From contig JAGUCH010000002.1 of the NCBI GenBank assembly GCA_019096065.1, positions 12,908,501 to 12,972,500 on the forward strand: DNA of 64,000 bases, written 5' to 3'. The position numbers and the translations under genes are program-made. Below, piece after piece: positions 11,465 through 21,474 of the stretch (position 1 is the stretch's first letter; the number at the start of each line of letters is the position of its first letter). The notes under the pieces are model-generated. The model was not told the DNA's origin and did not search any database. It saw nothing but the letters and a program-made list of their open reading frames with translations. The stretch is from Paracyclopina nana (Eukaryota > Arthropoda > Copepoda > Cyclopoida > Cyclopettidae).

Positions 11465-13112
11465 TTTGCTCCTCCTGCTGCTGATCAACTAGGAAGACTA
11501 TATGCATATGTGGGCACAGTGTGTGCTTGTCTTCACGTGGGCGGGCAGTGTTGCCTACTATCCATGCGTGCAGGTGGACCAAAACCTGCTGTTGCTCCAA
11601 AAGCTTCGCACACCTGTTGCCCAAAAAATATACGTTTACCAACGTTACAATTATATAGGTATACAAAATCGTCATCTCAAATTGTGAGAGACCAACTTGA
11701 TTTTAATGAGTACAGAATAGCTTCATTAATATGGCTCACTATACAAAAGATATGTAAAAATGTGGAATTTATAAATGCACTGTCAAACCGAGAATCCACA
11801 CTTCCACTTTTATGGTACGCGCTCGCACACCTTTAAAATAATACCCATATGAAGTTGTATAGCCGTACCTTATCGAATTCCGCGTTGCGACTGCGTGGGT
11901 CAGAACTTGCTACATTGTCCACTGTGCAGGCACAGAATTGACTTCTTCCATTTGCGTCCGAGCACTGCGTAAAATATGTGGCATGCTAATGCACGAGATT
12001 TGAGAAGCAGCATGTCCCGCCGCGTTTTCCATATGGAACTGCACGATATCATATATGCGCGCTCCTTAAGCATATACAATATATAGTACAGTCGTTTGGC
12101 CGAAATGAGACAAGGCAGATGTCTCGTAGCAGTATCGTTCAGGCTCAAGATGGTTTTCCCACTGCTGCAATATTCCTCAGTCGGATATGAAATGGCGTTT
12201 TCTTTCTCTAGATTGCAGATCTCCATGAGATCCAAGGCCTGAGCACTGCATAGTAGTGGTACATGCTAGGTCGAGGATGTCATTCTTGCGTGACAGCGCG
12301 CAAAAATTCGATGTCAAGGCAGCTTGTAGTATATCAGCGTATATGCTAAGTTGGTTTTTGGCTGGAACGTGATTTTCCTCCTTGCTCCAGAGCTGGGCCA
12401 AAATTGCAGTTACCAGCAGATGACATCATCACATTTCGTTTTTTTCAGAGTTCAACCAAGGACGCGCAGCATCACTCCTTCTGCGTTGCAGTAACCCTGA
12501 TGCATCGAGATATAATTTCACAATATTGCCATCAATCATCAAATTGCTTTGCTTTGCTGTCATAGCACCATATTGCATGTACTGGGGTGTTCATGTATGC
12601 CTCGTTTCCTTAAAATCTTACGACAGCCTTACAAAACACTTCAAACTCATGAGACCATATGAGGTGGGAAAAGTGGTTTACTTAAAGCTATCAAAAGTGA
12701 GTAAAAAGGATCAATACTAAAATAGGAGGCTTAAGAAAAACGCAATTTAACGGAAGGAAAAAACCTTTATAGATGAACACAGCAGTAAGGAAGCTCTGCA
12801 CTACTCGTTTGAATTTTACACGAGGCATGACAAAAGCAATTGAAACTGGAAAAGGTCGAGGGGAAACCGATTAGGGAAAATTGATGCCATTCAATTATAT
12901 TGTGATGACTCAATCGCAAAGTCGGTATGCGCACACTGTGGCCACTATTTAAAACCTTTGCTTTTTCTGAGATTTTCCATTAAGGCCATACGATGAAATT
13001 GCAGTATCCTTTAGCGCACTCCAAGAGGCAGAGCATGACCAAATGCAGTGGTGCTACAAATAGTAGTACAGTTACCGCATATCATTGTGCAGGCCGGGGA
13101 AATCTGAAGCAA
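11465..13112. other. Intergenic region between divergent genes
   Basis: About 1.65 kb holding the promoters of the calpain-like gene (leftward) and of the secreted-protein gene (rightward). Open frames of 64-166 codons occur on both strands (for example minus 11900-12235 and plus 12526-12720). Their starts are TTG or poor and none resembles a family, so I leave them uncalled. Confidence 0.45.
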
Positions 13113-13150
13113 TTATATAGATTCGAGCATTTTTCGGCCAGAGCATCAGT
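13113..13150 (+). promoter_or_regulatory. TATA box plus TCAGT initiator
   Basis: A TATATAG at about 13114-13120 sits roughly 33 bp upstream of CATCAGTTC, whose A (13148) fits the arthropod initiator TCAGT. The spacing is right for a focused core promoter. It would leave a 5'UTR of only about 15 nt before ATG 13163. Inference from motif and spacing only. Confidence 0.55.
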
Positions 13151-13162
13151 TCATTGTCAGAC

Positions 13163-14782
13163 ATGGGAACTTTCAGTCGAACAGCCATTTTTTCGGCCCT
13201 GGCCATCATTTCAATGGTGGCAGAGGCCATGCATCACCACTATCCAAGTACTTCTCCCAAGGATTCTGGGGCAGCCGAGCACCGAAGCTTCGAGGCAAAA
13301 ATGGCGCAAGGCTGGCCAGATAGCAAGAGCTTATGGGCAGATATACCAAGCTCGCAGTCTTTTTCCATTTTCAAGCAAGGAGCCAACAGCCAGCCCAAAG
13401 CATCAGCAGAGGACTCGTTCAACATACCACTGCCACAAAATAATTATAATAATAATGTCCAGAGGAAACGCCAAGCTATCCCCAATTTCGACGACCAGGC
13501 TGATCATTTCGGAGGATTCGGCTCGCCAGGCAAAGACTTTTCATCTGGAAGCATCCCTCAATTCCCCGCTAATCAGTACGACTACAACGTGCAGTACATC
13601 GACGCGCCCAGGCCCAAAAAGCATACAGCCGATCCAGGATCATTCCTTGCGTCCTCGCCAATTAGCACGGAGAGCCGGTTCAACCGTCCTGATTTCGAGC
13701 AATTCCGGCCATCCGATTTCGCTTCTTCGGGAAAGGCTGGCTTCAATGGGCACCACGAGAGGCCAATAAGACACAGCAGTTACCCTGCCACTCCGTACAC
13801 CTCTAGCCCGATAATTCCGACATCAGCAAAAGAAGACTTCCAGCCACAGTTTGATTTCAAGCCGCCGGCCAGCAGCCTGCATGGAAAGAGCCACAGCTAC
13901 ACAACTTTTGAGGCCCCCAAAGTCAGCAGCAACTTTTTCGTAGATCACTCAAGCAGCGACTTTAAACGACCTCCGAGGTCGTCGTCTTCCCCACCAGCCT
14001 CTTTCTACTCGTCAACACCTGCCAGCAGCAGCAGCTTCAAAAAAGCCCCGCAGCAGCAGCAATTCTCGAGTTTCAGCAACATCCCAGACACTCGGCAGGA
14101 CACCACCAAATACTACTCGCAAAATAACGCTGGTGCCAATAACAACGAGGGCGACGAGGACAACTTTGAATATCTGGAGGATTTCGAAGGGCGGGCAGAT
14201 TATAGAAATTACGCCAACGACGAGGCCGAAGGAAGCCCAGATTACCCGGAATATCCCTTTGCGCACCAGCAAGAAGAAGAGGGCAAAATCGAGGACGAAA
14301 GCTACGACCGCGAGAATAAAGAGGAGACAGGAAAGTACGAGATGAAAAACTTCCGCAAGCCCATCAAGCCGATGAAATATGAACGTGAGCAGCCGATAGA
14401 AGTGGAAAGTTATGGCAATTCCTTTGGCGGAGTCGAGACTTTCAAGGGAGGCTACGACAGCGAGGACGACGCTCAAAAAGGCATAACCAGGCACGGCATG
14501 AATAGCAGGCCTCGCAAATATTCCAGCCAGACGTCCGCACCTGAAAGTCCCATGTACATGGAGGACGAGCCGGTTGAGGACTATAATGGCCAAGGATACT
14601 ACATGCCCAAGGAGAACAACAGTGACTTCTACAGAGAGCCAGAAGAACCTGCATCCAGGGAGGAAGAGCCCCAAGGAGTGCCTGAAGCTTATGGCAGGTA
14701 CAGAAAAGAAACAACCACGCCAAAATCCCCAAAGAGCAATAAGAAGCCATTTCACTACAGGAACTATGACAAGTACTTCTGA
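13163..14782 (+). CDS. Large secreted low-complexity protein (extracellular matrix or cuticle-like)
   Basis: Single-exon open frame of 539 aa. ATG 13163 begins a clear signal peptide (TAIFSALAIISMVAEA), followed by a His stretch. The mature part is hydrophilic and low-complexity: Ser/Pro/Phe-rich to about residue 320, then Glu/Asp/Tyr-rich to the end, finishing HYRNYDKYF. Tyr and Phe are spaced through the whole protein. A dibasic RKR site near residue 95 (NVQRKRQ) could be cut by furin-type convertases. I recognise no named domain and no chitin-binding Rebers-Riddiford motif. Signal peptide, composition and a strong TATA/initiator suggest a secreted structural product of epidermis or gland, but this is inference. 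An AATAAA lies at about 14837. Confidence 0.75.
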   Translation: MGTFSRTAIFSALAIISMVAEAMHHHYPSTSPKDSGAAEHRSFEAKMAQGWPDSKSLWADIPSSQSFSIFKQGANSQPKASAEDSFNIPLPQNNYNNNVQRKRQAIPNFDDQADHFGGFGSPGKDFSSGSIPQFPANQYDYNVQYIDAPRPKKHTADPGSFLASSPISTESRFNRPDFEQFRPSDFASSGKAGFNGHHERPIRHSSYPATPYTSSPIIPTSAKEDFQPQFDFKPPASSLHGKSHSYTTFEAPKVSSNFFVDHSSSDFKRPPRSSSSPPASFYSSTPASSSSFKKAPQQQQFSSFSNIPDTRQDTTKYYSQNNAGANNNEGDEDNFEYLEDFEGRADYRNYANDEAEGSPDYPEYPFAHQQEEEGKIEDESYDRENKEETGKYEMKNFRKPIKPMKYEREQPIEVESYGNSFGGVETFKGGYDSEDDAQKGITRHGMNSRPRKYSSQTSAPESPMYMEDEPVEDYNGQGYYMPKENNSDFYREPEEPASREEEPQGVPEAYGRYRKETTTPKSPKSNKKPFHYRNYDKYF

Positions 14783-15394
14783 ACAACAGAATTTGCATCC
14801 AGTACATGATACTCCTTAGACATTAGAAACAGTGTAATAAATACAAAGCCTTATCTGCCATTTCTTTTAAAAATCAATCACTGCTCCAAATGCTATCACA
14901 AATTTAGTCCTGTAGTTTCCATATGCGTTTACTACATGCTAAAGAGGCTGCTAAGTTTTGTAAGGACAACTGCTGAGGAAAATGTCATGTTACATCAGCT
15001 ACTTACAATCTGGCTTCTTTGTGCTTATCTTGACTTGTATCATAGTATGAGTTGACACCTGATCCAAGCAGTACTTTTTTGTGCCTTGACAACTTGATGT
15101 GATACAGCAATCATGTTTATTATCTAGTTGGCTTCTCTCGAGTCCGCCTATAAAATCTATTTTAGTAGCGAAAAGTTTGCCAAGATAAGTTGAAACTCTC
15201 AAACTTCTGTGCCATGAGACTCCCATGGGACGCAAGTGAAGAAACTCCAGATCAAGCTTTTAGGTTTTCGGCAACTTTCAAGCCCCTGTGGTAAATACAG
15301 GCACTGAATTCGAGGGCCTTTGTCTCATCGGCGCAATGGGTCTCGTAGGAATCAAAGTAATTATTAATAGCATATAGGTATGGAGAGCTGGTTG

Positions 15395-15417
15395 TCACAG
15401 GAAAAAGTGGCTTTCGC
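15395..15417 (+). promoter_or_regulatory. Upstream element shared between EF-hand genes A and D
   Basis: The stretch ending AAAAAGTGGCTTTCGC here recurs at 18980-18999 upstream of EF-hand gene D (AAAAGTGGCTTTCGC), with further similarity to its left (GTTGTCACAGGAA against GCTGTCGTCAGGAA). It lies 70-95 nt before both start codons. It is either retained duplication sequence or a conserved control element. Confidence 0.4.
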
Positions 15418-15436
15418 AAGTGCATGCGAGCCCTGA

Positions 15437-15470
15437 TTTAAAAAAGGCTGCATAGAAAGCCAAGACAGTT
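15437..15470 (+). promoter_or_regulatory. TATA-like box and initiator of EF-hand gene A
   Basis: TTTAAAAAA at 15437-15445 is followed 30 bp later by GACAGTTT (A at 15467), an acceptable initiator. This leaves a short leader of about 20 nt to ATG 15488. Motif-based inference. Confidence 0.35.
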
Positions 15471-15487
15471 TATGCCCCATTGCCCCA

Positions 15488-16057
15488 ATGACCACAATGC
15501 CATTCAACATTGAGGATATTCTGGGCCAGCCAGCAATCTATCAGATCCTAAACAAAAAACGAGGTCGCACCGATGAGGAGAAGAAGAAATTAGCAGCTAA
15601 AATTGAGTCCTCGTGCGTGAGATTCAACAACAACCATGGACGTCTCACAGTTGACGAGTACTACAACGTGATCAAGCTGCAAAATGGGGTTGAAGTGTCG
15701 AAAGACGAAATCAGGCTCTTGGTGGCCGACCTCGATATGGACAAACACTACAAAATATCAATAAAGGTGACTTGCATAGGCATTTAAATTCGCAATTTTT
15801 TTCCAATGGGACTTTATTTTCGATTACAGGATTTCATGACTGTCCCAATAATATCTGAACATGTGTTTCTCCAAATGGATAAGAACAAAGACGGATATGT
15901 ATCCAAGCAAGAGTTGAGATTGGCGCAAAGAAACATGACGTTGGATGAAATCAATGAACTTTTGGATGAGGCAGACACTGATGGCGATGGTAAGTTGACC
16001 TATGAAGAAGTCAGGCAATTGGCAGAAAAGGTGAGGGCCAAGCAAGAGAGCAAATGA
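15488..16057 (+). CDS. EF-hand protein A (calmodulin-superfamily, four hands)
   Basis: First of five related genes. Exons 15488-15766 and 15830-16057 with a 63-nt phase-0 intron give 168 aa. The N-terminal IEDILGQPAIYQILNKKR block is the signature of subtype 1 (also in C and D). Four EF-hand loops can be placed. EF1 (about 46-57, NNNHGRLTVDE) lacks the first Asp and is degenerate. EF2 (about 83-94, DMDKHYKISIKD) lacks the central Gly and spans the intron. EF3 (110-121, DKNKDGYVSKQE) and EF4 (142-153, DTDGDGKLTYEE) are canonical. It should therefore bind about two calcium ions, through its C-terminal lobe. It resembles calmodulin/troponin C in architecture, but I cannot assign a named family. 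An AATAAA follows at about 16103. Confidence 0.8.
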
Positions 16058-17264
16058 AAATTCCTCAGTATCATTGATCACCATTCATCCAGTGTGTTTT
16101 GAAATAAACTTTTGATCACTACATGCATAGTTTGTCATTATTATGTGCATATTAGGAGGGGTGTCATTTGTGCACCATGACTACAACAGACAAGGCACAA
16201 ACTGAAACATTTTGTGCCACAGTTTTCAATTACTGTAAAAGTATTTTTCTTTCTCGACAAGAAGTTTACTTTGGGGTTGGCCTGATGGCAATTATTCTCT
16301 TTTCTTCAAGGCATTCGCCGTACATTTTAAATGAGTTTATTATGGGGTAGATGAACGGGACATAAGAGTTCCACATGACTCATGCAATTCCGTTGAAAGC
16401 ATTAATAAAAAACATTTCCAGTGTTTACAAAACAAATCAACATTATTTTCAAAAAAATTATAATTATTATGTGTATGTGTGACTCTTTTTCCCCTACTTG
16501 AAGATGTTCCTAAAAGGCTCCAGGAAGAAGAAATTGCATTTGATAGCTTGAATGGAATGGGAGGAAAAACAAAAAATAGCAATAATGTCCTGTTCATGTA
16601 CGCCCCAAACTCCTAAAAAAGATGCACGAAAAATACCTCAAAAAAAAGGAGAAAAAATGTCTTGAGAAAAGCGCCAGGTCATGACTAAAATAATCAGATC
16701 GACTTTAAGCCAACTTGAAAGTAAACAAATCTAATTTTGGCTATTAAGTGCTCCACATTTTAGTCCTTTTGAGCAAAATCAATAGTTAAATTTCATCTTT
16801 TATTAAAGAAACGTAATGAAGGATAGTTTTGTTTTGAAATATTCTGAAAACCATGAGACAAAATAGCAAAAGTTGCCATTAAAAACGTTGCTCGGCCCCA
16901 AGCTGAACTCGTAGAGTGGCAGTCAGCAACAGATTCACTTTTCCTTAAGACAATTTTTTCCATACCTTAAGGTATTCTTAATACATGAACAATGTGTAAG
17001 GCCGATAGCATAAGTCAAATTGACCCTATTTGCTATTTGATGAATGACTAGGTATTTCTAGGTGTTTTAAGGATGAAAAGGCTTTTGATTTGTCATGCCT
17101 AGAAAAGTTACTTCACATAGCGATGTTCAGTCGAAGTTGTGTGTCACAGGTTTCTGCATATCAACTACACTTATTGGCTCAACCGTAAAACTATGCGAAA
17201 AACAAGTATGCAATTTTTAAAAGTAAAAGCTTTAGTTGCTATTGTTCATAAGGACCTGGCCCAG
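16058..17264. other. Intergenic AT-rich spacer
   Basis: About 1.2 kb of AT-rich sequence between EF-hand genes A and B. Short open frames occur (such as 16168-16350), but none shows EF-hand or other family character. Confidence 0.5.
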
Positions 17265-17283
17265 TTGCTCACAATTCTCCAAG
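17265..17283 (+). promoter_or_regulatory. Conserved 5' leader of EF-hand gene B
   Basis: CCTGGCCCAGTTGCTCACAA here closely matches CCTGGGTCAGTTGATCACAA at 20105-20124, in the leader of gene E. In E the core TCAGTTG is a standard arthropod initiator 23 nt from the ATG. In B the same site reads CCAGTTG. It probably marks transcription start in both subtype-2 genes. Confidence 0.4.
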
Positions 17284-17640
17284 ATGGCAGCAATTTTGGG
17301 GACACCTACGCCCGCTGTCAGGCAAATCATCGCAAGATTGAACCTGGATGAAACTGGAGAAAAAGAAGCTATTGAGCTGGTTAAAAATGCCTGCAGAAAG
17401 ATGGATGTTAATGGCGAAGGACATCTGGCACCTGACGAGTTCTGTGAGGTTGTCAAAATGGTGGATGGCATTGACATCTCGCAAGAAGAGGTGAATTAAC
17501 GCGTACAGAGTGCATTTATCAATCTATTTTTTGCCTTGCAGTTGAAGGCCATTTTGAGCCTTTTACCAACGGACTCAGCAGGTCGAGTTAAAATTGAGGA
17601 CTTCCTCGAAATGGACATTCATTCCTTAAGTGCTTTCAAG
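17284..17640 (+). CDS. EF-hand paralogue B, truncated (N-terminal lobe only)
   Basis: Subtype 2, like gene E: the start MAAILGTPTPAVRQIIARL matches MAALLGTPAIRQIIARL of E. Exon 1 is 17284-17490 and exon 2 is 17542-17640, with a 51-nt intron. Both junctions sit exactly where gene E has them. Exon 2 ends AFK before GTAATT, as in E. No exon encoding the next two EF-hands (family x-MDxNxDG) follows before gene C starts at 17821. It encodes EF1 (DVNGEGHLAPDE, plausible) and a degenerate EF2. It is either a 3'-truncated pseudogene, or it splices into the 3' exon of gene C. An acceptor-like AG before TTGGATACAAAC (about 18265) would be in phase. Reading through adds only seven residues. Confidence 0.55.
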
Positions 17641-17820
17641 GTAATTCTCAATTATGCCACATAAGTTTTAAGAAGAAACATTTTTTAAAAATAATATTCG
17701 AAAAATGCTAGGAAAAAAAATTCTAGACTGTAGTATAGAAATATTTCCTCGAGTTACAATTCAATATGGAGGATATTAATATACATATATATAATCGAGT
17801 TAAAAATTTTTAAGGAAATT

Positions 17821-18448
17821 ATGGGCCAACCAGCAATGTACATGATTTTAAGCAAGAAAAGAAAGCGCACTAAAATGGAGAAGAAGAAGTTAGCAGCCAA
17901 AATTGAGCACTCCTGCATGAAATTCAACAACAACAATGGATCTCTGTCAATTGACGATTTCTACCATGTGATCAATGTTCAAAATAAGATTGAAGTGTCG
18001 AAAGACGAAATCAAGCTCTTGGTGGCCGACCTTGACATGGATGAGGACAATAGAGTGGCAATCAAGGTGATTTCTTCTCTACAGCTTCCAGTTCGAAATA
18101 ATGCTAATTCCATAATAGGATTTTATGAGACTTCCTCTCATCCCTGAAAATGTATTTCTGGAAATACAGAATAAATACGGATACATTTCCAAGCAAGAGG
18201 CCCAAACCCCAAGTCCCCCCGACATCAATGCCATTTTAGATGGCGATGTCGGTGCAATTCAAGAGTTGGATACAAACGGAGACGGAGTCATCGACGAGGA
18301 AGAAATAAAGGTGGTGAAAAGAGAATTGTCGTCTTCTGAAATCAATCAACTTCTGGACGAGGCTGTCACAGACGCTGATGGCTGGCTGTCTTTTGAAGAG
18401 ATTAGTAGACTCATAGAAAAGGCAAGGAACTTACGAGATGGCAAATGA
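17821..18448 (+). CDS. EF-hand paralogue C with damaged third hand and extra insert
   Basis: Subtype 1. Exons 17821-18066 and 18119-18448 (52-nt intron) give 191 aa, about 25 longer than A and D. Two oddities are visible. First, the family N-terminal block is broken: an ATG GAG GAT ATT remnant at 17766 is separated from GQPAMYMILSKK by about 45 nt containing a stop, so translation must start later at ATG 17821. Second, the third EF-hand has lost loop residues (IQNKYGYISKQE against MDKNKDGYVSKQE). It is followed by an insert (TPSPPDINAILDGD) and then a complete EF3-like loop (DTNGDGVIDEEE) and EF4-like loop (VTDADGWLSFEE). It may be functional, decaying, or chimeric with gene B. Confidence 0.6.
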
Positions 18449-19083
18449 ATAGCTCAACATTATTTCATAGTGCTCCTTCTTTCGAAATAAATCTTGCTAA
18501 ATACCAGTAAACACTGCTTTTAGCTTTGGAAGTCGCGTTGATATTCAATTTGAGAAAATAGCCTAAACGAGTTTAGACTGGTTTCATAGCAGGGTAAAGC
18601 AAGCAATGTGCACCCAAAAATATGTGGCACCAATTTAATTGAGCCTCCAACTTTCTAAATCCATGCTGAGTGCCATATTATGCATCATACATGAGGACAT
18701 TAATCAATAGAATATATGCACTTGAACATCATTTTTGCCTTGATGATGCCAATATCAGGCTTTTGGCACTTTAGGGTTGATGCAAAACTGACATATAAAA
18801 TGCCATTAGGAGATCATGTACAAACTATTACAATTACATCCAATGAAAATTACATGTACAGGTAACGTTTTTACAATTCTACAAACATAATTCTTCACAG
18901 GCATCAAAAATGACAGTAAAAATCATAAAGGTAAACACAGGTAAGCCAAAAGCAGTCAAATTGGATGCGGCTGTCGTCAGGAAGAAAAGTGGCTTTCGCG
19001 GTCTCTTAAACGAAGGCCCGTTACGTGAAAAGGTTGCGCACAGAAAGTTAAACAGTTTCAGTTCTGTTGTCTTACTGCCAGCA
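18449..19083. other. Spacer upstream of EF-hand gene D
   Basis: Holds the poly(A) signal of gene C (AATAAA at about 18486) and the promoter of gene D. The frame of gene D is open back to an ATG at 18910 (58 extra codons), but subtype-1 proteins start with the block at 19084. The stretch 18980-18999 repeats the element upstream of gene A, where it is clearly untranslated. TTTCAGTTCTG at about 19060 is a possible initiator. Confidence 0.45.
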
Positions 19084-19632
19084 ATGTCTTCGACTTTGGA
19101 GGATTTTTTGGGTAAGCCAGCAATTCAGCTGATTTTGAACAAGAAACGAAGCCGCACTGAGGAAGAGAAGAAGAAATTATCCGCAAAAATTGAGTCCTCT
19201 TGCAATAAATTCAGCAATCACCATGGCTCTCTCACCATCGATGAGTACTACCAAGTGATCAAAGAGCAACATGGCGTTGAAGTGTCGAAAGATGAAATCA
19301 AGCTCTTGGTGAGCGACCTTGACAAGGATGAAGACGACAAAATATCAATCAAGGTGATTTCTTACAACATTTCTTTTGGGGCATAATTCGGGAAACAATT
19401 ACAGGACTTCATGAGCGTCCGACTGATATCTGAAAGTTTGTTTCGAGAGATGGATATAAACAATGATGGAATCATCGATCAAGAAGAGCTGCAGTTGGCC
19501 AGTAAGCACTTGTCACCAGAAGAGATCAATCAACTTCTTGAAGAGGCTGACACAGATCCTGATGGTTGGCTGTCTTTTGAGGAGATCAGTAAAATCATTG
19601 AAAAGGCAAAAATCAAGCAGGAGGGCAAATGA
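19084..19632 (+). CDS. EF-hand protein D
   Basis: Subtype 1. Exons 19084-19353 and 19405-19632 with a 51-nt phase-0 intron at the same place as in A and C give 165 aa. The N-terminus LEDFLGKPAIQLILNKKR aligns with A. EF1 (SNHHGSLTIDE) is degenerate and EF2 (DKDEDDKISIKD) nearly canonical. EF3 (DINNDGIIDQEE) is canonical. EF4 (DTDPDGWLSFEE) is canonical except for Pro at the fourth position. I chose ATG 19084 rather than the in-frame ATG 18910, because the upstream part matches the untranslated flank of gene A and contains an initiator-like site. A 58-residue N-terminal extension cannot be excluded. Confidence 0.78.
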
Positions 19633-20104
19633 AAATCATCTTTCCCAAAAAAATTAGAAAAACATCTTTTACAAATAAAAAAATCATGAAAAAGGCTTGC
19701 AAATTAAAAATATCCTTGGAACACACTTAGTATGAGTAGTTGTAGGATTGTGCCACTACTTTGCGCGCGCATATTAGAAAGTCTGCCATTTGGTAGCACG
19801 ACCTTAACCCACCTCCTGCGCTCCATGGTGACAAGCAGCTATATGGACCTGCACCACTAAAATGCAATTAAATTCAGAATGACTCGCTCTCGAGATCTCC
19901 ACTTTTACACACACTCATGTTCAAAATGTTCCTCAGCATGGACCATAAAAGTCATTATGTACCTCCGTACCTACACTAGTTCAACTATTTTAATATCTAC
20001 GTTCAAATATTCCTGATAAATGCAGCGCAACATAGTGCTGCCAAGCTAGGACCTAAATATGGCCTTTTGAATTTTTTATGAGGAAAGCCTTTGTAGCTAG
20101 CACA
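19633..20104. other. Intergenic spacer
   Basis: About 470 bp with the poly(A) region of gene D (AATAAAAAAATC at about 19674) and the upstream part of the gene E promoter. No coding signal seen. Confidence 0.5.
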
Positions 20105-20133
20105 CCTGGGTCAGTTGATCACAATCGGTCAAG
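20105..20133 (+). promoter_or_regulatory. Initiator and conserved leader of EF-hand gene E
   Basis: GGGTCAGTTGATC contains a good TCAGT initiator (A at 20113). A T-rich TATA-like TTTTTTATG lies at about 20072-20080. The leader to ATG 20134 is about 21 nt and is shared with gene B at 17265-17283. Confidence 0.45.
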
Positions 20134-21474
20134 ATGGCTGCACTTTTGGGGACACCTGCCATCAGGCAAATCATTGCAAGATTGAGCAAAAGTGAGCAGG
20201 AGGAGCTCACACTCATTGGCAAGGTTGAGAGTAGCTGCAAAAAGTTCGACCATGGTAACAAAGGAAGTCTGACACCAGATGAGTACTATAATGTAGTCAA
20301 ATTGCAGAATGGCATTGACATCTCAAAAGATGAGGTAATTTATTCCACATTGTAGCATTTCCTTAATCTACTTTTCAACTCTGCAGTTAAAGTCCATCTT
20401 GAGCCCACTGCCAACTGATTCCAAAGGACGGATTAAAATAGAGGATTTTATCCACATGGACATTCATTCCGAAAGTGCTTTCAAGGTACATTTTCTAAGC
20501 TAAAGAATGGGGAAAAACTTCCTAAATAACCCCGCTAATTTTCTATGAAAATTAATGTGTTCAAGAGGTATTCTTTACAGGTATGCCAAGCTGCCAACTT
20601 ATTTCGGCAATTAGCAAAGTGAAACCCAATTGTGTTCACCAGGTGGCACTTTTCGGCCTGTTAGCTTGAATTGCCTCAGAAGGACTTTTACTAGGGCTGA
20701 TCAAATCTATGTTGCTTTGCCATCAGTTGAGAGTTGAACTACCAGAATTAAAATGGTTTGGTATGTCCTAACGTAAGAATGCGTCAAGTAAAGCCTGTTA
20801 GGGTAGACACAAACTTTCTAAATAGCCGGCAACTTAAGCAACTTAGATAGGGTTTCTTTAATTATTTCATTAAGCCTTAAGAGTAGCTTTTGTGCAACTA
20901 AGTATTATTTTTTTATTATTTCTTAACAGCTACGACTGGTCGACAGCCCCATGGAGCTGAGACAACTTTTTCCTTTAGTTAGTAAGACATGAAAGATACG
21001 AAAAAGTAGCGTCGGTGAACAGGGCCATAATGGGTTAAGCTACATTTTCACAACCATATGAGGTGGTGTAGCATGTTGCTTTGCTGTGAACTGCTCAATC
21101 CATAGTTAATCAGCGCGAGCTTTTAGCCAAGGTTTCCTCAACTTTTGGCTTTGCATTGTTAAATAATGCGCTGGCATTCAGTAGCTTTCGGTGTACTTTT
21201 ATCCAGCATAAATAATGTAATTAATCAAGGCTGTTGCTTCTGTACTGTGGCATCCTTGCCGACCCTTGAAGTTCAAGCTTCCAATGGTCAAGGTTTTGAC
21301 TACTTACAGGCCATGGACCGTAACAAGGACGGATTCATTACCAAGGGCGAGCTCAAATTGGCCAAGAAAAATGTGGGAATGTCTGAGATCGACAGCGTCA
21401 TCAAAAAGTACGACATTGACAAAGATGGCAAGCTGAATTTGGAGGAATTTGAAAGATCATCAGGAGACCCCTAA
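20134..21474 (+). CDS. EF-hand protein E
   Basis: Subtype 2. Exons 20134-20334, 20387-20485 and 21310-21474 (introns 52 and 824 nt, all phase 0) give 154 aa. EF1 (about 39-50, DHGNKGSLTPDE) is close to canonical. EF2 (about 76-87) is degenerate but keeps the central Gly. EF3 (103-114, DRNKDGFITKGE) and EF4 (135-146, DIDKDGKLNLEE) are canonical. The third exon begins at GCC ATG GAC after a TTACAG acceptor. The in-frame ATG at 21166 lies inside intron 2 and is not the start. The long second intron contains a solitary 13-bp match to the end of a MITE found at 59951-60172 (see findings). An AATAAA at about 21573 probably ends the transcript. Confidence 0.8.

Larger units (their letters stand above)
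14783..15487. other. Intergenic region upstream of EF-hand cluster
   Basis: About 700 bp. It holds the poly(A) region of the secreted-protein gene and the promoter of the first EF-hand gene. Near 15400-15417 lies a stretch shared with the upstream region of the fourth EF-hand gene (see separate entries). A minus-strand frame of 78 codons (14999-15235) has no recognisable features. Confidence 0.45.

Noticed and set aside
14012..14755. 247-codon hydrophobic minus-strand frame resembling a membrane protein
   Set aside because: Antisense shadow of the secreted-protein gene; its Glu/Tyr/Lys codons read as hydrophobic residues on the other strand.
18910..19083. 58-residue N-terminal extension of EF-hand gene D
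   Set aside because: The paralogues start at the equivalent of 19084, and this stretch matches the untranslated upstream flank of gene A. It is kept only as a remote possibility.
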